From: an uncultured Arthrobacter sp.
GTDB taxonomy: Bacteria; Actinomycetota; Actinomycetes; Actinomycetales; Micrococcaceae
Reading direction: 5' to 3'
NCBI GenBank assembly: GCA_937873245.1
Contig: CALMVY010000078.1
Coordinates: 1 to 5,570 of the forward strand
Length of the DNA: 5,570 bases
Below the pieces are notes generated by a model. That model ran no database searches. It worked only from the letters and a program-made list of their open reading frames with translations, and was not told the DNA's origin. The translations under genes and the position numbers were made by a program. Within the stretch, counting starts at the first letter, position 1. Each line of letters starts with the position of its first letter. Shown here one piece after another: positions 1 through 3,784 of this stretch.

Positions 1-327
1 GAACACCGGCGTCGACCCCACGTAGGAGATTGGCGCCGCGCTGGCGATCCACGTGATCTCGGGCACGATCACCTCGTCGCCGCTCCCGACCCCGAGGGCC
101 AGCAGGCTCAGGTGGATGCCCGAGGTGCACGACGGGAGGCTGATCGCGAACCGACGCCCGACGTAGCGGCCGAAGGCCTCCTCGAAGCGCCGGGTGTAGG
201 TGCCGGCCCCCTCGTACCAGTCCGACGCCGCCGCATCGGCGACGTAGCTCACTTCCTTCTCCGTGATCCACGGGCCGGCGACGGAGGCCCGCCTCGACGG
301 CGGTCCCACCGCCTCATCGGGCGCCAT
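1..327 (-). CDS. DegT/DnrJ/EryC1/StrS-family sugar aminotransferase, N-terminal part (runs off left edge)
   Basis: Family members are PLP-dependent enzymes that transaminate nucleotide-linked keto-sugars to amino sugars for surface polysaccharides or glycosylated metabolites. The reverse strand from ATG at 327-325 gives 109 residues. Residues 18-25 read AGPWITEKEV, then WYEGAGTYTRRFEEAFGRYVG, then SLPSCTSGIHLSLLALG (the family's Ser/Thr-rich PLP-phosphate loop), then GDEVIVPEITWIASAAPI. This is the normal start of a ~370-400 residue protein, so about 260-290 residues, including the PLP-binding lysine, lie outside the window. The ATG overlaps the stop of the upstream formyltransferase as TGATG, and GGTGA sits 5 bases before it, so the two are translationally coupled. 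The exact sugar cannot be told from this part; perosamine-synthase-like enzymes are the closest in style. Confidence 0.9.
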   Translation of the reverse strand, partial: MAPDEAVGPPSRRASVAGPWITEKEVSYVADAAASDWYEGAGTYTRRFEEAFGRYVGRRFAISLPSCTSGIHLSLLALGVGSGDEVIVPEITWIASAAPISYVGSTPVF

Positions 328-665
328 CAGTCACCCGCCCGTTCGATCGAGATGCGCGCCTCGTAGCGGACGCCGTCGTCGACGAACCACGCAGCCGGAT
401 GCGGTGGGAACGTGCGGGCCCTGAGCAGGTTGAGGACGTCCCGCCCCGTCGTCGGAGCGTCGAGGTGCAGCTCCGAGGCCGCGTCGAGCTCGCTCCGCCG
501 GTGGTAGCTGCCGCCGGCGGGTTGGCTGACCCTCGGGATGTCACCCGCCAGGATCTCCGGGAGGTGCTCCCGGTACAGGTCGACAATGGCCTCCAGGCCG
601 CGGCGGTAGAGCGCATCGATCTCAGGCGTCGAGACGCCGCCGTCGAGGCTGTGGCGGCGTGGCAC
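327..665 (-). CDS. Sugar N-formyltransferase, C-terminal part only (5'-truncated)
   Basis: Family members transfer a formyl group from N10-formyl-tetrahydrofolate to the amino group of a nucleotide-linked amino sugar. The visible 112 residues (from a GTG at 665-663) match the C-terminal region: LYRRGLEAIVDLYREHLPEI at residues 19-38, GGSYHRRSEL at 51-60, then LLRARTFPPHPAAWF at 80-94 and a final beta-strand. Complete enzymes have about 240-300 residues; the formyl-folate-binding, catalytic N-terminal domain is not here. The frame stays open upstream to base 788 (TAG at 789-791). The stretch near 720-740 (TGCHHLADAVES) may still be family sequence, so 665 is only a convenient boundary. No clear ribosome binding site precedes the GTG. 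Its stop overlaps the aminotransferase start, and the pairing fits synthesis of an N-formylated amino sugar. As it stands, the product would be inactive. Confidence 0.72.
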   Translation of the reverse strand: MPRRHSLDGGVSTPEIDALYRRGLEAIVDLYREHLPEILAGDIPRVSQPAGGSYHRRSELDAASELHLDAPTTGRDVLNLLRARTFPPHPAAWFVDDGVRYEARISIERAGD

Positions 666-796
666 GTCGCATGGCTGGCGCTGCGCAGCCAGGTGGCGGT
701 CGCTCTCGACGGCATCGGCCAGGTGGTGGCAACCGGTGTGGGTCCGGGGGTAGCGCAGGCCACGGCCGGTGATGGGCCGCGCGTCCCGCTACGTCG

Positions 797-1279
797 TTGA
801 GGTCAGGCACCCGACACGGCCTTCTCGCGCGCGGCCGCCGCGTCACGGTGCTCGGTGCCGCCTTTAAACCGGACACGGACGACATCCGCGATTCCCCGGC
901 CCTGGACGTCGCCCTCCAGCTCGCGTCGGCCGGCGCCCATGTCACCGTGACGGACCCCGCCGCGATCAACAACGCGTGGCTGCGCTACCCGCAGCTGCGC
1001 TTCGAACCGTCCACGTCCCAGGCGCTCGACGGAGCCGAACTCGTGCTGCTGCTGACCGAGTGGGACGAGTACGCCGCGCTATCGCCCGCCGACGCCGGGA
1101 CGCTCGTCCGACGCCGGACCCTCCTGGACGCCCGGAACGTCCTGGACGCCCCAAGCTGGGAGAAGGAAGGCTGGACCGTCCGCGGCCTGGGCCGGGGCCG
1201 CACGGCCGGCGCAAAGACCATCGGCGCCACCGCAGCCAGCCCCAATGCAACCACCCCCAGCGCAACTGCCCGCCGCTGA
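797..1279 (+). CDS. UDP-glucose 6-dehydrogenase remnant: C-terminal UDP-binding domain only (5'-truncated)
   Basis: The complete enzyme oxidises UDP-glucose to UDP-glucuronate with two NAD+ for capsule or exopolysaccharide precursors. Only the C-terminal domain is seen. From about residue 12 of this frame it reads GRRVTVLGAAFKPDTDDIRDSPA (the GxAFKxxTDDxRxSPA signature), then LLLTEWDEY at 84-92, then DARN at 111-114, followed by a ~28-residue Ala/Thr/Arg-rich tail. The NAD-binding domain and the catalytic lysine and cysteine (about 300 residues) are missing. The frame is closed by TGA at 770-772, and the only nearby start is a TTG at 797 with no Shine-Dalgarno, so it is probably a pseudogene or an assembly-truncated gene. 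Residues before ~12 look like unrelated sequence. A GDP-mannose or UDP-ManNAc dehydrogenase is possible, but TEWxEY and DxRN favour UDP-glucose. Confidence 0.75.
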   Translation: MRSGTRHGLLARGRRVTVLGAAFKPDTDDIRDSPALDVALQLASAGAHVTVTDPAAINNAWLRYPQLRFEPSTSQALDGAELVLLLTEWDEYAALSPADAGTLVRRRTLLDARNVLDAPSWEKEGWTVRGLGRGRTAGAKTIGATAASPNATTPSATARR

Positions 1280-1356
1280 AGCCCACGCCCAGCCCCGCCC
1301 GCCACACCAAAACGCCGCGCCAGCCCTGCTTGGGCGCCTCCCGTCGGCGCGACCCC

Positions 1357-1362
1357 TATGAT
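1357..1362 (+). promoter_or_regulatory. Candidate -10 element of the first GGDEF-EAL gene
   Basis: TATGAT differs from the TATAAT consensus at one position and stands out in a very GC-rich stretch. No good -35 hexamer lies 16-18 bases upstream; the nearest TTG-type hexamer, TTGGGC at 1330-1335, has a 21-base spacer. The same GACCC(C)TATGATT context recurs before the second GGDEF-EAL gene, which supports a real element. Transcription from here would start near the Shine-Dalgarno sequence and leave a very short 5' leader. Confidence 0.4.
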
Positions 1363-1367
1363 TTCCT

Positions 1368-1377
1368 GAGGGGAGGG
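1368..1377 (+). promoter_or_regulatory. Strong Shine-Dalgarno serving the 1385 leader ORF
   Basis: GAGGGGAGGG ends 7 bases before ATG at 1385, an ideal spacing and strong complementarity to the 16S rRNA tail. This ATG is not in frame with the GGDEF-EAL protein, whose own GTG at 1426 has only a weak GGTGG upstream. Ribosomes are therefore probably loaded through the leader ORF. Confidence 0.5.
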
Positions 1378-1384
1378 CTTTTCA

Positions 1385-1429
1385 ATGAAATACCGGTGGT
1401 CTCAAGTTCGCACGGCGGTGGCCGCGTGA
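1385..1429 (+). CDS. Possible 14-residue leader peptide, coupled to the GGDEF-EAL gene
   Basis: ATG at 1385 opens a 14-codon frame, MKYRWSQVRTAVAA, ending at TGA 1427-1429. Its stop overlaps the GTG start of the next gene as GTGA, the usual arrangement for translational coupling. It has the best ribosome binding site in the region. The peptide has no recognisable motif or run of one amino acid, so an attenuator role is not indicated. It could also be a chance frame, or the relic of an older start lost by a 1-base shift. Confidence 0.33.
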   Translation: MKYRWSQVRTAVAA

Positions 1430-3633
1430 CCGCTTCCCCGTACCCGGCGCCCGGCGTCGAGGCGGTGCTGGAATCCAGTCCTGACGCCCTCCTGGTGGTC
1501 ACCGAGGACGGCACCATCATCCGCGTCAACGCCGCCACGGAACGCATGTTCGGCTACTCCCGCGACGAGCTCCTGGGCCAGGACCACCGGATGCTCCTCG
1601 CCGAAGGCTTCCGCAGCGGGCTCCAGCGGATCCTCTTCGCCCTCCGCAAGGACGCCGACGCCGCCCCGGTCACCAACGACGGCGGCCCCGACGCCGCACC
1701 GGTCACCAGCGGCGCCTCCCCGACTTTCCCCAGCTTCCCGCCCGTCGAGGCGTATGGCGTGCGCTGCGACGGCACCGAGTTCCAGGGCGAAGTGGCCTGC
1801 GCGCTGCTGCCGCGGTACAGCGACGACGCCCCCGTCAGCATGGCCGTCGCCGTCCGTGACACGTCCCACCGGCTGGCCGCGGACGCGGGACTCCGCGAAG
1901 CCATGTCCCTGCTCAGCGCCACGCTGGAATCCACGGCGGACGGCATCCTCGTCGTGGCCGGCGACGGCCGGATCGCCGGCGTCAACAACCAGTTCATCAC
2001 CATGTGGGGCATCCCGCGGGAGCTCCGGGCCACCCAGGACGACGAGGCCGTGATGGGCTTCGTCCTGGACCAGCTGGCGGATCCCGCGCAGTTCGTCGAA
2101 AAGGTCACCGCGCTGTACGCCGACCCCTCCGCGGAAAGCCACGATGTCCTGGACTTCCGCGACGGCCGGACCTTCGAACGCTACTCCCGCCCGCAGAAGG
2201 TCGCGGACAAGGTGGTGGGGCGCGTGTGGAGTTTCCGGGACGTGACCCCGGCCCGGATCGCGCAGGACCGGATCACCCAGGCCATGGCCGACCTCGCCGA
2301 GCAGGCCGCCCAGCTCAAGGCCCTCGCGTTCCAGGACCCGCTCACCGGCCTGTCCAACCGCCAGCTCTTCAACGACCGGCTCGCCGCCGCGCTGCTCGGG
2401 CCGTGCGGCACCGCCGTCGACGTCCTGCTCCTGGACCTGGACGACTTCAAGGAAGTCAACGACATCCTGGGACACCACGCCGGCGACCAGATGCTCATCG
2501 AGGTGGGCCGGCGGCTGCGCGAGTGTGTCCGCCCGAACGACGTCGTAGCACGCCTGGGCGGTGACGAATTCGTGGTGCTGCTGGTCGGCTCGCTGGACGC
2601 CGAGGCGGTGGCCGGAAGGATCGTCGACTCGCTGCGGGTTCCGCTCTGGATCGACGGAACCATGCTCCGCCCCAGCCTGAGCCTCGGGCTGGCGTCCATC
2701 CATGAGGACGTAGTGGACGCCTCCGAACTGCTGCGCCGCGCCGACATCGCGATGTACGCGGCGAAAACTGCCGGGAAGAACCGGTACCTGCGGTTCCGGC
2801 CGGAGATGATGAAGTCGCTCGTGGAGCGCACCGAGCTGGAGGCCGGGCTGCGGGTGGCCGTGGACGCCGGCCAGATCGCCGTGCATTACCAGCCGATCGT
2901 CTCGACCCGGCTCGGCGTCGTGGTCAAGGTCGAGGCGCTGGCCCGCTGGGAGCGCGACGGCGAAACCGTCCCGCCGCAGCAGTTCATCCCGACGGCGGAG
3001 CGCAGCGGCCTCATCGTCGAGATCGGCACCGAGGTCCTCCTGAAGGGCTGCACCGAGCTGAAGCCCTGGCTCGCGGAAGACCCCGTGCGGTCCCTCGCCG
3101 TCAACGTCTCCGGGGTCCAGCTGCAGCACGGTGACTTCGCCGAAGTGGTGCTCGCCGTCACCGAATCCTGCGGGGTGGATCCGCGGCAGCTGGTTCTGGA
3201 GGTCACCGAGAGCGTGTTCTTCGACGACGACTGCCACGTCATCCAGCAGCTCGTCGCGCTCCGCAAGGCCGGCGTGCGGGTGGCCCTGGACGACTTCGGC
3301 ACCGGCTACTCCTCGCTGGGCCGGCTCCAGGACCTGCCGGTGGACACGCTGAAAATCGACCAGTCCTTCATCTCCATGATCCACACCGGCGAGGAGAACC
3401 TGCCGATCCTCAGCTGCATGATCAGCATGGCCCACGGCCTGGGACTGACCGTCACGGCCGAGGGCGTGGAGACGGCGGCGCAGGCCCAATACCTGATGAA
3501 CCTGGACTGTGATTCGCTGCAGGGCTTCCTGTTTTCCGCCCCCAAGGCCGAGCCCGCCCTGGCGTCCGCGATCGACCGGTCCGCCACGGCATTCGCCGCC
3601 CTCCGCGGAGATCGGGTCGCCGGGCTCCGGTGA
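1426..3633 (+). CDS. PAS-PAS-GGDEF-EAL cyclic di-GMP synthase/phosphodiesterase (complete, 735 aa)
   Basis: Probable bifunctional enzyme of c-di-GMP turnover: GGDEF domains make c-di-GMP from two GTP, and EAL domains hydrolyse it to pGpG. No signal peptide or membrane segment is seen, so it is cytosolic. Residues ~11-145 form PAS1 (NAATERMFGYSRDELLG, ending VAVRDTS). Residues ~158-275 form PAS2 (ATLESTADGILVV, ending WSFRDVT). A signalling helix at ~278-300 leads into GGDEF at ~301-455: DPLTGLSNR 304-312, metal-site DLDDFKEVND 337-346, inhibitory site RPND 369-372, GGDEF 378-382. The EAL domain is ~470-710, with EAL 503-505, N560, E592, DDFGTGYSS 622-630, K643, E679 and QG 699-700. All expected catalytic residues are present, so both activities are plausible; which dominates cannot be told. 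GTG 1426 is chosen because it places PAS1 as in the paralogue and overlaps the leader stop. Oddity: 11-residue repeats in PAS1. Confidence 0.93.
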   Translation: MTASPYPAPGVEAVLESSPDALLVVTEDGTIIRVNAATERMFGYSRDELLGQDHRMLLAEGFRSGLQRILFALRKDADAAPVTNDGGPDAAPVTSGASPTFPSFPPVEAYGVRCDGTEFQGEVACALLPRYSDDAPVSMAVAVRDTSHRLAADAGLREAMSLLSATLESTADGILVVAGDGRIAGVNNQFITMWGIPRELRATQDDEAVMGFVLDQLADPAQFVEKVTALYADPSAESHDVLDFRDGRTFERYSRPQKVADKVVGRVWSFRDVTPARIAQDRITQAMADLAEQAAQLKALAFQDPLTGLSNRQLFNDRLAAALLGPCGTAVDVLLLDLDDFKEVNDILGHHAGDQMLIEVGRRLRECVRPNDVVARLGGDEFVVLLVGSLDAEAVAGRIVDSLRVPLWIDGTMLRPSLSLGLASIHEDVVDASELLRRADIAMYAAKTAGKNRYLRFRPEMMKSLVERTELEAGLRVAVDAGQIAVHYQPIVSTRLGVVVKVEALARWERDGETVPPQQFIPTAERSGLIVEIGTEVLLKGCTELKPWLAEDPVRSLAVNVSGVQLQHGDFAEVVLAVTESCGVDPRQLVLEVTESVFFDDDCHVIQQLVALRKAGVRVALDDFGTGYSSLGRLQDLPVDTLKIDQSFISMIHTGEENLPILSCMISMAHGLGLTVTAEGVETAAQAQYLMNLDCDSLQGFLFSAPKAEPALASAIDRSATAFAALRGDRVAGLR
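1657..1722 (+). repeat. Two tandem 33-base repeats inside the PAS1 coding region
   Basis: Units 1657-1689 and 1690-1722 share a 22-base core with two mismatches and encode DAAPVTNDGGP and DAAPVTSGASP (residues 78-99). The period is 11 codons, so the frame is kept. The following Pro/Phe-rich stretch completes an insertion of roughly 30 residues that the downstream paralogue lacks. It falls between the PAS helical region and the next beta-strands, where a loop extension would be tolerated. Confidence 0.85.
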
Positions 3634-3666
3634 CCGGCAACAGGTGACCCGCGAAAGTCCGGAGCC
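3623..3666 (+). repeat. Inverted repeat across the stop codon of the first GGDEF-EAL gene
   Basis: GGCTCCGG at 3623-3630 and CCGGAGCC at 3659-3666 are perfect 8-base complements separated by 28 bases. The separating stretch holds the stop codon and most of a direct repeat GGTGACC (3629-3635 and 3643-3649, the first starting on the last two bases of the left arm). No U-run follows and the loop is long, so this is not a typical intrinsic terminator. It may be a 3' mRNA hairpin or chance in GC-rich DNA. Confidence 0.35.
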
Positions 3667-3673
3667 GTGGTGC

Positions 3674-3701
3674 TGGACAAGCGCGCAACGGACCCTATGA
3701 T
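3674..3701 (+). promoter_or_regulatory. Sigma-70-type promoter for the second GGDEF-EAL gene
   Basis: TGGACA at 3674-3679 and TATGAT at 3696-3701 are separated by 16 bases, and each is close to the consensus for a housekeeping sigma factor. A start near 3707-3709 would give an untranslated leader of about 77 bases before GTG 3785. The promoter lies in the 151-base gap after the first gene, so the second gene can be expressed on its own. The -10 lies in the same GACCCTATGATT block seen before the first gene. Confidence 0.55.
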
Positions 3702-3714
3702 TCAGGAAACGCTT

Positions 3715-3736
3715 GTCCGCGGCGCCGCCGCCGGAC
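3715..3736 (+). other. GC-rich hairpin near the 5' end of the second gene's leader
   Basis: GTCCG at 3715-3719 pairs with CGGAC at 3732-3736. An inner GGC at 3721-3723 can pair with GCC at 3727-3729, leaving a small bulge. If transcription starts near 3707, this is the first structure in the mRNA. It may protect the 5' end or be chance; no known riboswitch consensus is visible in the remaining ~50 bases to the start codon. Confidence 0.25.
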
Positions 3737-3784
3737 CATTAGTCACGTCCGTCAACATCCGTCGCTTTGGGGGCCGGTATCGCC

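Noticed and set aside
399..800. A 133-codon plus-strand frame over the formyltransferase.
   Set aside because: No recognisable motif or ribosome site; the minus strand carries family signatures.
1317..1337. An intrinsic terminator after the dehydrogenase remnant (GCGCC/GGCGC and GCCC/GGGC pairings).
   Set aside because: The stems are only 4-5 bases and no T-run follows.
976..1425. A 150-residue N-terminal extension of the first GGDEF-EAL protein, since the frame stays open to 976.
   Set aside because: It is Arg/Pro-rich, overlaps the dehydrogenase C-terminal coding sequence in another frame, and lies upstream of the TATGAT box and Shine-Dalgarno. The paralogue has no such extension.
1402..3489. 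A 695-codon open frame antisense to the first GGDEF-EAL gene.
   Set aside because: Long antisense frames are expected opposite a GC-rich gene. The product is His/Asp/Val/Gly-biased with no domain, and the plus strand has clear motifs.
3702..3784. A c-di-GMP (GEMM) riboswitch in the second gene's leader.
   Set aside because: The leader is short and I see no GEMM-type core or tetraloop-receptor arrangement, only one small hairpin. A covariance-model scan would settle it.
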